Of a stretch of 64,000 bases of DNA, positions 26,486 to 37,375 are shown one piece after another; within the stretch, counting starts at the first letter, position 1, and each line of letters opens with the position of its first letter. The notes below the pieces were generated by a model that did not search any database, had not been told where the DNA came from, and saw only the letters and a list, made by a program, of their open reading frames with translations. A program made the position numbers and the translations under genes. The stretch is taken from contig CACGLL010000003.1 in assembly GCA_902573905.1 (NCBI GenBank), forward strand, positions 1-64,000, read 5' to 3'. The DNA is from an uncultured Pelagibacteraceae bacterium (lineage in GTDB: Bacteria > Pseudomonadota > Alphaproteobacteria > Pelagibacterales > Pelagibacteraceae).

Positions 26486-27134
26486 ATCTCTAGAAACAAA
26501 AACAAAAAATTTTAACGATCCTTTTCAACACTTTGAAATCAACGAGCCTCTTACTGAAGAAGCAATCAAAGAAATCAGTAATGCAGAAATAGCAGATCCT
26601 AGAAACGAAAATCTAAAATATGATGGAACTAGAGCTCTGGACGGAGGTGATGGTGCTTTTAGATCTGGAATAAAAGATGGAGGAAAAGCAAAAAAACTAA
26701 GATGTTATGTTACTAAAGAAAACTCAAATCAATTTCCAAATTTAACAAAACTGATTGAAGAATTAAGATCAGAAAAAGTTCATAAAAAAATTGGCTCACT
26801 TATTAGAAAAGATTTAAGCAATTCTTATGTAAGATTGGAAGTAATTTGTGACAGAGAAGGATTTTGGCTTAAACCACACTGCGATATTAAAGAAAAATTA
26901 ATGTCATCTATTATTTTTATAAATTTACACGACGAGTCTGAAAATTTAGGTACAGATTTTTATGATAAGAATTTAAAACTTGTAAAGACTGTTCCTTATA
27001 AAAATAACTATGGATACTTTTTTACTAGCGGTCCGGACTCTTGGCATGGCATGGAAAAAAAAGAGATAAAAAAAGAGCGAAGATGCATCCAGGTAAATTA
27101 CGTTACATTTCCAACAGACTGGAAAGTTTATTAG
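26472..27134 (+). CDS. 2-oxoglutarate/Fe(II)-dependent oxygenase-like protein
   Basis: A 220-residue protein with a probable 2OG-Fe(II) oxygenase core: KPHCDI (HxD iron motif, about residue 135), [10 protein letters not shown], a distal His in SWHGM near residue 190, and Arg residues in [11 protein letters not shown] that would bind 2-oxoglutarate. It resembles small bacterial oxygenases often found next to sugar or cell-surface genes. It overlaps the ELM1-like gene by 14 bases, so the pair may act on a common envelope substrate. That is an inference. It ends tail to tail with carB, with overlapping stop codons. Confidence 0.78.
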   Translation: MELFKSLETKTKNFNDPFQHFEINEPLTEEAIKEISNAEIADPRNENLKYDGTRALDGGDGAFRSGIKDGGKAKKLRCYVTKENSNQFPNLTKLIEELRSEKVHKKIGSLIRKDLSNSYVRLEVICDREGFWLKPHCDIKEKLMSSIIFINLHDESENLGTDFYDKNLKLVKTVPYKNNYGYFFTSGPDSWHGMEKKEIKKERRCIQVNYVTFPTDWKVY

Positions 27135-30100
27135 CTTTTAATTTCCTGCAGAGACGCTACAGTTAGTTTTTTATTTTTAAGAGATTTTATCCCTTCAATA
27201 CAAACTTGTGCTGTAGACATATTGGTACAATATGGAACTTTATTAACTAATGTTGCTCTTCTTAAAGCTTTTGCATCAGTTAATTGTTTTTCACTATTTC
27301 CGCCACCAGTATTAATTACCAATGCAATTTTTTTAGCATTTAAAATATCCACTATATGCGGAGATCCCTGGTTTACCTTATTGATCTTTTTACATTTTAT
27401 TCCATGGCTATTAATATATTTTGCTGTTCCACCAGTCCCACATAGTTGAAAATTCAATCTTACTAACTGTTTCGCTAGCCCCACACCTTCATCTTTATGA
27501 CTATTTTTTAATGAAATGAACGCTAGTCCTTTTGTAGGCAAAGAGTTTGATGCAGCGATCTGACTTTTAGCAAATGCCATACCAAAATCTTCATCAAAGC
27601 CCATTACTTCTCCAGTTGATTTCATTTCTGGTCCTAGTAATAAGTCACTATTAGGAAATTTATTAAATGGGAAGACTGCTTCTTTTACAGCAAACATTTT
27701 TTTAGTTTTTTTCTTTAAATTAAATTTACTAAGTTTTTCTCCAGCCATTACTCTAGATGCAATTTTAGCTAGTGGAATACTTTTAGCTTTAGACACAAAT
27801 GGAACTGTTCTACTAGCTCTTGGGTTTACTTCTATAACAAAAATTTCATCGTCTTTAATAGCAAATTGAATATTCATAAAACCTTTTACTTTCAAAGCTA
27901 TTGCCAATTTTTTTGTTTGATTTTCTATTTCTTTAATTAAAAAAGGTTTGATTGAAACAGGGGGCAAACTACAAGCCGAGTCCCCTGAATGAATGCCAGC
28001 TTCTTCAATATGCTGCATTATCCCGGCAACAAAAACATCTTTACCGTCCGAAATGGCGTCGACATCTACTTCCATTGCATGATCGATAAATTTGTCAATT
28101 AGTATTGGATTTTTTTCTGCAGCTTTAAAGGCTTCTTGCACAAAGTTTTTTAGTTGACTTCTTTCGTGTACAATTTCCATCGCTCTTCCCCCTAAAACGT
28201 AAGAAGGTCTTACCATTAATGGAAGTCCAATTTTATCGGCTATCTTAATTGCTTGAGGGAAAGTTTTTGCTATTCCACTCTCAGCTTGTTTTAATTTTAA
28301 TTTTTTAAGAAGATTTCTAAATCTGTCTCTATCTTCTGCCAAATCTATCGAGGAATATTGAGTTCCTAAAATTGGTAATTTATTTTCGTGTAAAAATTTT
28401 GCTAATTTGATCGGTGTCTGACCTCCAAATTGAGCTATAACTCCTAAAAGGTTTCCTTTAGATTTTTCTTTATTAATAATGTTAAAGACGTATTCTTCTT
28501 TTAGTGGTTCGAAATACAATCTGTCACTGGTGTCATAATCAGTTGAAACAGTTTCGGGATTACAATTAACCATAATTGTTTCAAACCCAGCTTCCTTTAA
28601 AGCAAAGCTTGCCTGACAGCAGCAGTAATCAAACTCAATACCTTGACCAATTCTATTAGGTCCACCACCTAATATAATAATTTTTTTTCTACTAGAAGGC
28701 TCTGCTTCACATTCACTATTTATCGAAAAATTTCTTTGATAGGTAGAATACATATAAGGTGTGAATGATTTGAATTCAGCAGCACAAGTGTCAACTTTTT
28801 TGTAAACTGGAAAAATTTTGAGAGCTTGTCTTCTACTTCTTATAATATTTTCTTTTATGTTTGTGAGTTCTGATAGTCTTCTGTCAGAAAAACCAATTGA
28901 TTTTATAAAGTTAAATTCATTGAAGTTTTTCGGTAATCCTTTTCTCTTAATTTCATTTTCAATATCAACAATCTCTTTAATTTGACTTAAAAACCAAGGA
29001 TCAATTTTTGAGAGTTTATGAATTTTACTTATATTTATTTTTTTTCTAAACGCTTCTCCTACTAACAATATCTTATTAGGTATGTTTTCTTTAAGTTTTT
29101 TTTCTATTTGCTTTTTATTAAAGTTAAATATTTGATCTAATCCTGAAAAACCTATTTCAAGTGATATCAAAGCTTTTTGAAGAGACTCTTTAAAATTTCT
29201 TCCTATTGACATTGCTTCACCCACAGACTTCATCGATGTCCCTAATTCTGCTTTAGATGATGAAAACTTTTCGAAAGTGAATCTTGGAATTTTAGTTACC
29301 ACATAATCTACCGCAGGCTCAAATGAAGCTGGCGTAGTTTTTGTAATTTCATTTTTAAGCTCATCTAAAGTGTAACCAACTGCTAGTTTGGCCGCTACTT
29401 TTGCTATAGGAAAACCTGTAGCTTTGGATGCCAAAGCTGATGACCTTGACACTCTTGGGTTCATTTCAATCACAACCATTCTTCCATTTTTTGGATTAAT
29501 TGCGAACTGAACATTTGAGCCACCGGTCTCGACGCCAATCTTTCTCAGGCAAGCAATCGATGCATTTCTCATGACTTGATACTCTTTATCTGTGAGAGTT
29601 AAAGCTGGAGCAATAGTAACAGAGTCCCCAGTATGTATACCCATTGGATCAACATTTTCAATTGAGCAAACAATTATACAATTATCTTTTTTATCTCTTA
29701 CTACCTCCATCTCAAATTCTTTCCAGCCTTCTAAACACTCTTCGACTAAGACTTGGGATACCGGAGATTCTTGTAGTCCACTTTTGATAATTTTTTGATA
29801 TTCTTTTTTGTTTTTAGCAATACCTCCGCCAAGACCACCAAGTGTGAAAGCAGGTCTAATGATTGCAGGCAGTCCAATTTGTTTTAGTGCTTTAGATGCT
29901 TGATTAAGATTGTTAACTATTTGTGATTTTGGTAAATCTAAACCAATCTCAATCATGTTTTTTCTAAATTTTTTTCTATCCTCTGCATTAGCTATAGCTT
30001 TTGAATTTGCACCTATAAGTTCAATTTTATATTTTTTAAGCACACCTTTTTTCTCAGCTTCCATCGCAAGATTAAGAGCTGTCTGACCCCCCATAGTTGG

Positions 30101-30361
30101 TAAAATTGCATCTGGTTTTTCTTTAATTATAATTTTCTCTAAAATCTCTAGAGTAATAGGCTCTATATAAGTTTTATCTGCAACATTAGGATCTGTCATT
30201 ATTGTTGCTGGATTTGAGTTTATTAAAATAACTTTATAACCTTCGTCTCTTAATGCTTTACACGCTTGAGTTCCCGAATAATCAAACTCACATGCTTGAC
30301 CGATGATTATTGGTCCAGCACCTACAACTAGAATTTTTTTAATATCTTTTCTTTTTGGCAT
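27131..30361 (-). CDS. carB: Carbamoyl-phosphate synthase large subunit
   Basis: A 1076-residue protein of normal length that uses ammonia from CarA, bicarbonate and two ATP to make carbamoyl phosphate for pyrimidine and arginine synthesis. Two homologous ATP-grasp halves are visible: [17 protein letters not shown] at residue 11 onward and its counterpart [17 protein letters not shown] near residue 560, each followed by NxNPxT ([22 protein letters not shown]). The C-terminal MGS-like regulatory domain includes NTGGG and a TNMSTAQ end. The start overlaps the carA end by 23 bases. Confidence 0.98.
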   Translation of the reverse strand: MPKRKDIKKILVVGAGPIIIGQACEFDYSGTQACKALRDEGYKVILINSNPATIMTDPNVADKTYIEPITLEILEKIIIKEKPDAILPTMGGQTALNLAMEAEKKGVLKKYKIELIGANSKAIANAEDRKKFRKNMIEIGLDLPKSQIVNNLNQASKALKQIGLPAIIRPAFTLGGLGGGIAKNKKEYQKIIKSGLQESPVSQVLVEECLEGWKEFEMEVVRDKKDNCIIVCSIENVDPMGIHTGDSVTIAPALTLTDKEYQVMRNASIACLRKIGVETGGSNVQFAINPKNGRMVVIEMNPRVSRSSALASKATGFPIAKVAAKLAVGYTLDELKNEITKTTPASFEPAVDYVVTKIPRFTFEKFSSSKAELGTSMKSVGEAMSIGRNFKESLQKALISLEIGFSGLDQIFNFNKKQIEKKLKENIPNKILLVGEAFRKKINISKIHKLSKIDPWFLSQIKEIVDIENEIKRKGLPKNFNEFNFIKSIGFSDRRLSELTNIKENIIRSRRQALKIFPVYKKVDTCAAEFKSFTPYMYSTYQRNFSINSECEAEPSSRKKIIILGGGPNRIGQGIEFDYCCCQASFALKEAGFETIMVNCNPETVSTDYDTSDRLYFEPLKEEYVFNIINKEKSKGNLLGVIAQFGGQTPIKLAKFLHENKLPILGTQYSSIDLAEDRDRFRNLLKKLKLKQAESGIAKTFPQAIKIADKIGLPLMVRPSYVLGGRAMEIVHERSQLKNFVQEAFKAAEKNPILIDKFIDHAMEVDVDAISDGKDVFVAGIMQHIEEAGIHSGDSACSLPPVSIKPFLIKEIENQTKKLAIALKVKGFMNIQFAIKDDEIFVIEVNPRASRTVPFVSKAKSIPLAKIASRVMAGEKLSKFNLKKKTKKMFAVKEAVFPFNKFPNSDLLLGPEMKSTGEVMGFDEDFGMAFAKSQIAASNSLPTKGLAFISLKNSHKDEGVGLAKQLVRLNFQLCGTGGTAKYINSHGIKCKKINKVNQGSPHIVDILNAKKIALVINTGGGNSEKQLTDAKALRRATLVNKVPYCTNMSTAQVCIEGIKSLKNKKLTVASLQEIKS

Positions 30362-31547
30362 ATTTTTTCATACTTTCTACAAACTGTTCAAAAAGATAAA
30401 CACTATCTTGTGGACCCGGGTTTGACTCTGGATGATATTGAACTGAGTAAACCGGTTTATTTTTTAATTTTATTCCTTCAATACTATTATCAAAAAGTGA
30501 TTGATGAGTAATTTGAACATTTCTAGCTAAACTACTTTTTATAACTTCAAACCCATGATTTTGACTTGTGATCTCAACATTTCCCTTTAACAAATTTTTA
30601 ACAGGATGATTAGCTCCTCTATGACCTAAGCTCATTTTTTTTGTTTTTGCACCTAAAGCTAACGCAAGAATTTGATGTCCAAGACAAATACCAAAAATAG
30701 GTAAATTTTTTTTTATCAAATTTTGAATGATTGGAATTGCATATTTTCCAGTAGCTGCTGGATCACCAGGCCCATTAGATAAAAAGATACCGTTTGGTTT
30801 TAATTTTAATATGTCCTCAGCGGTTGTTTTGCATGGAACAACAGTGACTTTGCAATTAAAATCTGAAAAATATCTCAGTATATTTTTTTTTACCCCGTAA
30901 TCTATTGCTACGACATGAAAAATTTTTTTTATATTTTTTTCAAAACCTTTACTTTTTTTCCAAGTCTTCAAATCTTTCCAATTATAGTTTTTTTTGGTGG
31001 ACACTACTTTCGCTAAATCTAAATTTTTTAATCCACTCCATTTTTGAGTTTGTCTTAATAGTTTATTGATATTGAATTTACTCTTTTTAGAAAAAGAAAT
31101 TGTACCTTTTGGTGCACCCTTATCTCTTATAAAGTTAGTAAGATTTCTAGTATCAATTCCAGTTATTCCTACTATTTTATTTTTCTTTAGCCATTCATTT
31201 AAATCTTTTAAAGATCTATAATTGGAAGGACTAGTAATTTCAGAATTAACAATTACACCTTTCGTCCATATTTTATCTGACTCATGGTCTTCTCTGTTAG
31301 TTCCTACATTTCCCACATGAGGAAAAGTGAAATTTATTATTTGTTCAGCATAAGAGGGATCAGAAATAATTTCTTGATAACCCGATATTGATGTATTGAA
31401 ACATACTTCACCTGTGGCGGTACCTTGATAACCTAAACCTATACCTCTAAAAAATTTTCCGTTCTGAAGAACTAAAATAGCAGTTGAATCGATCTTTTTA
31501 AGATTTTTAATTGAGTTTATATTTTGAATAGAAGGTTTCAAATACAA
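30339..31547 (-). CDS. carA: Carbamoyl-phosphate synthase small (glutaminase) subunit
   Basis: A 402-residue class I glutamine amidotransferase that supplies ammonia to CarB. The N-terminal domain has the [21 protein letters not shown] signature. The C-terminal domain has the nucleophile in GICLGHQ and the His-Glu in [10 protein letters not shown]. The longest frame begins with TTG at 31547 and gives about 20 residues more than usual at the N-terminus. No in-frame ATG is available near the expected start, so TTG, or a rarer codon slightly downstream, must be used. It is followed by carB with a 23-base overlap and is divergent from yqeY. Confidence 0.96.
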   Translation of the reverse strand: MYLKPSIQNINSIKNLKKIDSTAILVLQNGKFFRGIGLGYQGTATGEVCFNTSISGYQEIISDPSYAEQIINFTFPHVGNVGTNREDHESDKIWTKGVIVNSEITSPSNYRSLKDLNEWLKKNKIVGITGIDTRNLTNFIRDKGAPKGTISFSKKSKFNINKLLRQTQKWSGLKNLDLAKVVSTKKNYNWKDLKTWKKSKGFEKNIKKIFHVVAIDYGVKKNILRYFSDFNCKVTVVPCKTTAEDILKLKPNGIFLSNGPGDPAATGKYAIPIIQNLIKKNLPIFGICLGHQILALALGAKTKKMSLGHRGANHPVKNLLKGNVEITSQNHGFEVIKSSLARNVQITHQSLFDNSIEGIKLKNKPVYSVQYHPESNPGPQDSVYLFEQFVESMKKYAKKKRY

Positions 31548-31669
31548 CTCATGAGTTAAAGTAAAAAACTTATGAACATGATTTTGCGGAACATATGAAA
31601 TAGTAATAAAATCGTCAAGAAAGTTCTTTTTATTTTAGATAAGAATTGTGATTAAAATATTTTTTAAAC
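31548..31669. promoter_or_regulatory. Divergent carA / yqeY promoter region
   Basis: A 122-base AT-rich spacer between divergent starts. It must hold the promoters for carAB and for the yqeY-dnaG-rpoD unit. I see no stable hairpin, attenuator or recognisable riboswitch, and cannot place -10/-35 elements with confidence. Confidence 0.4.
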
Positions 31670-32125
31670 ATGTCATTAAAAAAGCAAATTGAAGAAAAAC
31701 TTAACACAGCGCTAAAGGCAAAGGATAAAAACACCTATCCAACTCTAAGATTAGTGGTATCAGCTATAAAAGACGCCGAGATTGCAAGCCGAACAAAAGG
31801 CCAAAAGGAAATGTCAGATAGCGAAGTGACTTCTATTTTAAAAAAAATGATTAAACAGAGAAATGAATCATGTGAGGTATACAAAAAAGCTGGACGAAAT
31901 GAACTTTTAGAAAATGAAATCAAGGAAATCGAGGTGATAAGTGTTTTTTTACCTAAACAGCTTAGTGATGAAGAAACAAAAAAAATATGTGAAGCGGCAA
32001 TAAAATCATCTGGCGCATCCTCAATGAAAGATATGGGAAAAGTCATGGGTATCCTAAAGTCAAAAAATGCGGACACTCTTGATTTCTCGAAAGTTAGTTT
32101 AATTATAAAAGATCTTTTAAAATAA
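31670..32125 (+). CDS. yqeY: GatB/YqeY domain protein
   Basis: A 151-residue all-helical YqeY protein: SLKKQIEEKLNTALKAKDK at the start, TLRLVVSAIKDAEI, IKQRNESCEVYKKAGR and a C-terminal MGKVMGILKSK...LDFSKVSLIIKDLL. The domain also forms the tail of GatB, where it binds tRNA. The free-standing protein has no firm function. It sits directly ahead of dnaG and rpoD, the place taken by rpsU or yqeY in many bacteria (macromolecular synthesis operon), and its stop abuts the dnaG start. Confidence 0.9.
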   Translation: MSLKKQIEEKLNTALKAKDKNTYPTLRLVVSAIKDAEIASRTKGQKEMSDSEVTSILKKMIKQRNESCEVYKKAGRNELLENEIKEIEVISVFLPKQLSDEETKKICEAAIKSSGASSMKDMGKVMGILKSKNADTLDFSKVSLIIKDLLK

Positions 32126-33913
32126 ATGAAATATCCAAAAGAATATCTTGATGAAATTAAGTTAAGATTAAAAGTATCTCAAGTTGTAGGAAAGACAGTC
32201 CAACTAAAAAAACGGGGAAAGGAGTTTATTGGCCTGTCACCGTTTAAGAATGAAAAAAGCCCATCCTTTACAGTAAATGATGAAAAAGAATTTTATCACT
32301 GCTTTAGTAGTGGTGAGCACGGAAATATTTTTGATTTTTTGATGAAAACAAAATCAATTGGATTTGGAGAAGCTGTAAGATCTTTAGCAGCTGATGCAGG
32401 AATGCAACCCTATAGGTTCTCTAATTTTGACCAAAAAAAAGATAAAAGGTTTCAAACTTATAAAAGTATTTTCAAGGATTATTCAAATTATTTTCATCAG
32501 CAATTATTTAATTCAAATAATAAAGAATCACTAGAATATCTTTTAAAAAGAGGTGTAGAGAAAAATATAATCGAAGAATTTAAATTAGGATTTGTGCCTT
32601 GGCAAAATAATTTTTATGAGGAGCTTTTAAAAAAATATTCCGAAGAAGAAATTAATTTTACTGGTCTATATTATAAAAATGATAAAACTGGAAAATTCAT
32701 AGACAGATTCAATTCAAGAGTAATATTTCCTGTTAATAACTTATTAGGTGATACAATTGCCTTTGGTGGAAGAATCATTCGTGAGACTAAATTAGCTAAA
32801 TATATAAATTCACCGGAAACAGAATTTTATAAAAAAGGAAATATAATTTTTAATTTAGATAAAGCAAAAGAAGCAAGATCAGAAACAAATGAAGTTTTGA
32901 TTGTAGAAGGTTATATGGATGTTGTTAGTGTTTACTCCTCTGGAGTGAAAAATGTGATTGCAAACTCAGGCACCGCTCTTACAGAAAGACAAATAAGCTT
33001 GATATGGAAATTTTTTTCAAACCCTATTATTTGTTTAGATGGTGATGAAAGCGGGCAAAAAGCTTCTTTAAGAATTGCAGAAAAATTATTTCCATTAATA
33101 AACGAAAAAAATAAAATTTTCTTTTCTATTTTGCCTGATGGAACTGATCCAGACGATTATATTAAACAAAAAGGCAAGGATGGATTATTAAATTTATTAA
33201 AAGAGAAAGAAGTAATCCAATCTTTTATTTGGAATTACTACTTAAATAAAATAGATCAGAACAATCCTTATGAAATTTCAAAATTTGAAAAAGAAATCAA
33301 AAATTTGTCATATTCCATAAAAGACGAAATACTTAAAAAATATGTTTTAGAAGATTTTCTAGAAAAAATAAAAAAATTAACTCCAATACAATCATCAAGG
33401 AAAGATTATAAATTTTCTCTGTATAAAAAGAAAAAAGATTATCAAGTTCTGAAAGAAACAAAACTTTTGCATCAAAAAAGAAAAGATTTATCAAGAATTC
33501 AAATAATTGAATTTTCCATTCTTTTCATAATTTTAAATTATTTAGATATAGCTTCAAAAAAATTAGAAGATTTATCTGAAATAAAATTTTTATCAGAAAA
33601 AAACGAAAGTTTAAAAAAAGAGATTTCCACCAATATAATTGAGGGAAATGATAAAGAGGCTATTAACAAAAAAATAAATAATATTTATAATAAAATAATT
33701 GAGGAAATAAATGAAAATTCAAATATTCAAATAATTGCAAAAAACAAAAATGATGATGAGGTATTAAATTTGCTCGATGAATTGCTTAAAGACCATAAAG
33801 AGCAAAGTAATTTAAGAAAAATAGAATCTTTAGAGCAAAAATTAATAAATAACTTAGATGAAAACTCATATTCTGAACTAATTAAGCTCAAAAGTCAGTT
33901 AAATAGGGATTAA
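32126..33913 (+). CDS. dnaG: DNA primase
   Basis: A 595-residue primase that makes RNA primers at the replication fork. The catalytic core has LKRGVEKNII, SRVIFPV, AFGGR and the TOPRIM motifs VEGYMDV (Glu) and LDGDESGQKA (Asp-x-Asp). The C-terminal third is a helical helicase-binding region. The N-terminal CHC2 zinc-ribbon position reads GLSPFKNEKSPSFTVND...FYHCFSSGEHG, so of the usual Cys-His-Cys-Cys ligands only one Cys remains (Ser, Lys, Cys, Ser). Loss of these ligands is something I recall from other Alphaproteobacteria. The gene begins immediately after yqeY. Confidence 0.97.
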   Translation: MKYPKEYLDEIKLRLKVSQVVGKTVQLKKRGKEFIGLSPFKNEKSPSFTVNDEKEFYHCFSSGEHGNIFDFLMKTKSIGFGEAVRSLAADAGMQPYRFSNFDQKKDKRFQTYKSIFKDYSNYFHQQLFNSNNKESLEYLLKRGVEKNIIEEFKLGFVPWQNNFYEELLKKYSEEEINFTGLYYKNDKTGKFIDRFNSRVIFPVNNLLGDTIAFGGRIIRETKLAKYINSPETEFYKKGNIIFNLDKAKEARSETNEVLIVEGYMDVVSVYSSGVKNVIANSGTALTERQISLIWKFFSNPIICLDGDESGQKASLRIAEKLFPLINEKNKIFFSILPDGTDPDDYIKQKGKDGLLNLLKEKEVIQSFIWNYYLNKIDQNNPYEISKFEKEIKNLSYSIKDEILKKYVLEDFLEKIKKLTPIQSSRKDYKFSLYKKKKDYQVLKETKLLHQKRKDLSRIQIIEFSILFIILNYLDIASKKLEDLSEIKFLSEKNESLKKEISTNIIEGNDKEAINKKINNIYNKIIEEINENSNIQIIAKNKNDDEVLNLLDELLKDHKEQSNLRKIESLEQKLINNLDENSYSELIKLKSQLNRD

Positions 33914-33965
33914 AAAGGTATAGATTTTTTGGACTTAGTCATTATATATATCCCACTATTCTAAT

Positions 33966-35831
33966 ATGGCTGAAAAACTCATAACAAAATCTTTTGAAAG
34001 ACTTCTTGATAAAGGAAAGCATAGAGGTTTTATAACTTATGATGAGCTTGGAAAATCTTTAGGAAAAAGAAACAGCACCTACGAAAATATTGAGCAAGCA
34101 TTTATAATAATTGTTGATGAAAAAATTACATTAGTAGAAAAAAAATCTGAATATCAATCTAATAAGAAAAAAGAAGCCATCACTCAAACTGAAGAAAAAA
34201 GTACTGAGAAAAGTGACGACCCAATAAGAATGTACTTACGTGAAATGGGTGGTGTTGAATTGCTATCTAGAGAAGGTGAAATTGCGATAGCAAAAAGAAT
34301 AGAAGCAGGGAAAGATGTGATGATTAACGCTTTAACACAAAGTCCTCTAGTGGGAAAAAAAATATATGAATGGAAAGAACAAATTGAAAATCAACAAATT
34401 TTAGTAAGGGATATTATAGATATCGACTCGACATATGAAGATTTTGAGTCATCTGATGAAGACGGCAACAATAAATTAGATAAAAAATTAAAATTAAAAA
34501 AAGATAGTGAGAACTCTAAAGAACAAGAAAAAAAAGATGAAAGTGAAAGTAACGACGATGATGAATTCAATGTTTCTCTTGCTAAAATGGAGGAAGAAAT
34601 TAAACCTAAAATAATTAATATTTTAGATTCTTTAAATAAAAATTACAATAAACTTAAGAAGTATCAAATTGAAAAACTCAATTGTATACTAGAGTCAAAA
34701 GAATTATCTGTTTCCAAAAATAAAAATTTTAAAAAAATTCAAGAGACTCTGGTTGATAATTTCAAAAATTTACAATTAGCGCCGCACGTTGTCGAAGAAC
34801 TTGTGCAGTCTCATTACAAAGAAAACAAAAAAATAGTTTCTCTTGAAGGTGTACTTTTAAGATTGGCTATGGATAATAAAATAAGTAGGGAAGAGTTTTT
34901 AAAGTACTATATTGGAAATGAAATTAATCCTAAATTTGAGTCATTTTTAAAAGAAAATTTAACATGGAAAAATTTTTTCAAAAAATATAAAAAAGATTTT
35001 ACAGAAATAAGAGATAGATTAGTAGAATTTAGTAAAAAAATTGGGCTTTCAGTAGGAGAGTTTAAAAGATTAGTAAATAGAATCCAAAAAGGAGAGAGAG
35101 AGTCAAGAGTTGCTAAAAAGGAAATGGTTGAGGCAAATTTAAGACTAGTTATTTCTATTGCAAAAAAATATACAAACAGAGGCCTTCAATTTTTAGATTT
35201 AATACAAGAAGGAAACATTGGTTTAATGAAAGCAGTAGACAAATTTGAGTATAGAAGAGGATATAAATTTTCTACTTATGCAACTTGGTGGATTAGACAA
35301 GCAATTACTAGATCAATAGCAGATCAAGCTAGAACAATCAGAATACCAGTACATATGATTGAAACGATTAACAAAATTGTTCGAACACAAAGGCAAATTA
35401 TGAGTGAATTTGGACGCGAACCGACACCAGAAGAGTTAGCAAAAAAATTAGCGATGCCCTTAGAGAAGGTAAGAAAAGTATTAAAGATTGCTAAAGAACC
35501 TGTATCCTTAGAAACACCAGTCGGCGATGAAGAGGACAGTAGTCTAGGAGATTTTATTGAAGATAAAAATGCTTTACAACCTTTAGACACTGCAATCCAA
35601 TCTAACCTAAGTGAGTCAACAACAAAAATTTTAGCCTCCCTTACTCCAAGGGAAGAGCGAGTTTTAAGAATGAGATTTGGAATTGGAATGAACACTGACC
35701 ACACACTTGAAGAAGTAGGTCTACAATTTTCAGTAACTAGGGAAAGAATTAGACAAATTGAGGCAAAAGCATTAAGAAAACTCAAACATCCAAGTAGATC
35801 TAAACAACTAAAAAGTTTCTTAGAAAAATAA
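33966..35831 (+). CDS. rpoD: RNA polymerase primary sigma factor (sigma-70)
   Basis: A 621-residue primary sigma factor. Region 1.1 is short (about residues 1-60). Region 1.2 begins at [23 protein letters not shown] highly charged non-conserved insert spans roughly residues 150-300. Regions 2.1-2.4 ([57 protein letters not shown]) and 4.2 ([21 protein letters not shown]) are complete. It recognises housekeeping promoters. It lies 52 bases after dnaG and is the last gene of the yqeY-dnaG-rpoD set, with a tRNA gene 27 bases further on. Confidence 0.97.
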   Translation: MAEKLITKSFERLLDKGKHRGFITYDELGKSLGKRNSTYENIEQAFIIIVDEKITLVEKKSEYQSNKKKEAITQTEEKSTEKSDDPIRMYLREMGGVELLSREGEIAIAKRIEAGKDVMINALTQSPLVGKKIYEWKEQIENQQILVRDIIDIDSTYEDFESSDEDGNNKLDKKLKLKKDSENSKEQEKKDESESNDDDEFNVSLAKMEEEIKPKIINILDSLNKNYNKLKKYQIEKLNCILESKELSVSKNKNFKKIQETLVDNFKNLQLAPHVVEELVQSHYKENKKIVSLEGVLLRLAMDNKISREEFLKYYIGNEINPKFESFLKENLTWKNFFKKYKKDFTEIRDRLVEFSKKIGLSVGEFKRLVNRIQKGERESRVAKKEMVEANLRLVISIAKKYTNRGLQFLDLIQEGNIGLMKAVDKFEYRRGYKFSTYATWWIRQAITRSIADQARTIRIPVHMIETINKIVRTQRQIMSEFGREPTPEELAKKLAMPLEKVRKVLKIAKEPVSLETPVGDEEDSSLGDFIEDKNALQPLDTAIQSNLSESTTKILASLTPREERVLRMRFGIGMNTDHTLEEVGLQFSVTRERIRQIEAKALRKLKHPSRSKQLKSFLEK

Positions 35832-35858
35832 TTAATTGTGATATAAAGTTTTAATTGA

Positions 35859-35935
35859 GGGCCTGTAGCTCAGTTGGTTAGAGCAGTACACTCATAATGT
35901 ATTGGTCCCAGGTTCGAGTCCTGGCGGGCCCACCA
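35859..35935 (+). tRNA. tRNA with CAT anticodon, probably tRNA-Ile2 (lysidine type)
   Basis: A complete cloverleaf: acceptor GGGCCTG (35859-35865) pairs with CGGGCCC (35925-35931), D-stem GCTC/GAGC, anticodon stem GTACA/TGTAT with loop CTCATAA, T-arm with GGTTCGAGTCC, discriminator A and an encoded CCA (35933-35935). The anticodon CAT is at 35893-35895. The G/C acceptor and the TTGGTC variable region resemble tRNA-Ile(CAU), whose C34 is changed to lysidine by TilS to read AUA. An elongator tRNA-Met cannot be excluded by eye. It is not an initiator, because the anticodon stem lacks three G-C pairs. Confidence 0.93.
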
Positions 35936-35937
35936 GT

Positions 35938-36534
35938 TTATTTATTTATAAACTCCTCTAACTTTAAAATAAGCTTCTTTATTTCATTGTCATTAGAATT
36001 CAAGATTGAGGCAAATTCCTCTTTTTGTGTTCTTGCAAGGCTTAAGCCTTCTACAATTAAATCTCTTATTAACGGTTTATCTGGATTTTTTGTATAAATT
36101 CGCCAATCAACCTTTATCTCAGGGCTTCCATCACCTGGAGTAATTTTTGAGTTTACAATTGTGTAGTTCGAACTTTTTTTATCTTCACCTATTACTTGGA
36201 ATTTTCCAGAAGAATAATCGTTTAATCTCGAAGTAAGACTTTTTAAAAAATATTTTTCAAAAGATTTTTGATAATTAGAAATATCTTCCTGGCTAGCAGA
36301 TTTTCTAAGTTCACCAAGCGTGTATAGACCTAAAGCATTTATATCAACATTTTCTAAAGCGATTTCTTCAATAAAATTTGTTTTTTTTTCATCAGTTAAG
36401 CTTTTATCAGATAATTTTTCTATAGCTTCGTTAACCAATTCATTTACAAAATCTCTTGGATTTGAGCTGTAAGAGAATAGATGATTTTGAATAATAAAAA
36501 AAAATGATAACAGGTAAATTATTTTTCTTATCAT
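35938..36534 (-). CDS. mlaC: MlaC/Ttg2D phospholipid-binding protein
   Basis: A 198-residue protein of the MlaC (Tol_Tol_Ttg2) family, the periplasmic carrier that moves phospholipid between the outer-membrane MlaA complex and the inner-membrane MlaFEDB transporter. It has a signal peptide (MIRKIIYLLSFFFIIQ...FSYS), an alpha-helical N-terminal half with the family segment LGLYTLGELRKSASQEDISNYQKSFEKYFLKSL, and the KVDWRIYTKNPDKPLIRDLIVEGLSLARTQKEEFASIL region. It is 7 bases downstream of mlaA. The transporter genes mlaFED are not in this window. Confidence 0.92.
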   Translation of the reverse strand: MIRKIIYLLSFFFIIQNHLFSYSSNPRDFVNELVNEAIEKLSDKSLTDEKKTNFIEEIALENVDINALGLYTLGELRKSASQEDISNYQKSFEKYFLKSLTSRLNDYSSGKFQVIGEDKKSSNYTIVNSKITPGDGSPEIKVDWRIYTKNPDKPLIRDLIVEGLSLARTQKEEFASILNSNDNEIKKLILKLEEFINK

Positions 36535-36541
36535 TTTAATT

Positions 36542-37276
36542 CTAGTTATCTAAATTCCCCCACTCATCTTGATCACCAGAGGAATTTGAAATTTTATTTT
36601 CTCTGTCTTGGAGATAGATACTTTTCAGTGATGAGTAAAAATCAATTGAATTTTTTTCTAAATTCTCAATATTTTTATCATTTTCTGCTCTAAAATCCAC
36701 TACTCCAACACCTTTAACTGAATAGTAATCTAAAGTATTTCCAGAAGACCCTAGTAGCTCTTTTTCTCTGATTGTAATATGAGCAAAAGGATCAACAAAA
36801 GTATCAGCTATCATTCCTAAAGAGTCTCTTAATGTAGTTGGACCTAATACAGGTAAAACAAAATAACAACCTGGACCAAAGCCGTATGTGCCTAAAGTTT
36901 GACCAACATCTTCCTTATGAGGCTTAAGTCCAATTTTTTCAGCAGGATTTAAAAACCCGAAAATTCCTATTGAAGTATTTATAGCAAAACTTCCTATAGA
37001 GTGACCTAATTGTTTGAAGTTACCTTGCAAAACATTATTTGGGATTGAAAGTAATGTGCTTATGTTAGATGTAAAATTGCTTGTGCCAGTTTTTATTGGC
37101 TTAGGAAGCTTGTTATATCCTTTAGCAATCGGTTCTATTATCGCTTCATCTAACGCCATGTTCATTTTAAATATTGCTCTACTTGTTCTCTCAAAACATT
37201 CTTCTGCTGCTCTAGAAGTAGTTGAAGCTAAAGCCATAATTAATATTAATTTAGATATGAGTAGAGTTTTCTTCAT
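36542..37276 (-). CDS. mlaA: MlaA/VacJ-family phospholipid asymmetry protein
   Basis: A 244-residue MlaA family protein which, in E. coli, is an outer-membrane doughnut that removes phospholipid from the outer leaflet. The core matches: FERTSRAIFKMNMALDEAIIEPIAKGYNKLPKPIKTG, NTSIGIFGFLNPAEKIGL, the EDVGQTLGTYGFGPGCYFVLPVLGPTTLRDSLGM signature and DTFVDP. The signal peptide (LLISKLILIMALASTTSRAAE) has no convincing lipobox before the first Cys, so unlike E. coli MlaA it may not be a lipoprotein. The C-terminal tail is acidic and not conserved. It is in an operon with mlaC. Confidence 0.92.
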   Translation of the reverse strand: MKKTLLISKLILIMALASTTSRAAEECFERTSRAIFKMNMALDEAIIEPIAKGYNKLPKPIKTGTSNFTSNISTLLSIPNNVLQGNFKQLGHSIGSFAINTSIGIFGFLNPAEKIGLKPHKEDVGQTLGTYGFGPGCYFVLPVLGPTTLRDSLGMIADTFVDPFAHITIREKELLGSSGNTLDYYSVKGVGVVDFRAENDKNIENLEKNSIDFYSSLKSIYLQDRENKISNSSGDQDEWGNLDN

Positions 37277-37375
37277 TTTGTATATTGGCTATATATATAA
37301 ATATAATCTATATTCTATAAAAAATTTAGCTAAAATAAGCTTTAAAGTGCTAAGAATAAGCAAAATTAAGAAATT

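Noticed and set aside
33914-33965. Separate rpoD promoter in the dnaG-rpoD gap
   Set aside because: A TTGGAC is present, but no -10 element lies at a workable distance; the evidence is too weak to list.
35324-35785. 153-codon minus-strand frame inside rpoD
   Set aside because: It is antisense to the conserved sigma region 2 to 4 coding sequence; the product has no recognisable motif.
35897-36097. 66-codon plus-strand frame beginning in the tRNA gene
   Set aside because: It starts inside the tRNA anticodon arm and runs antisense to mlaC.
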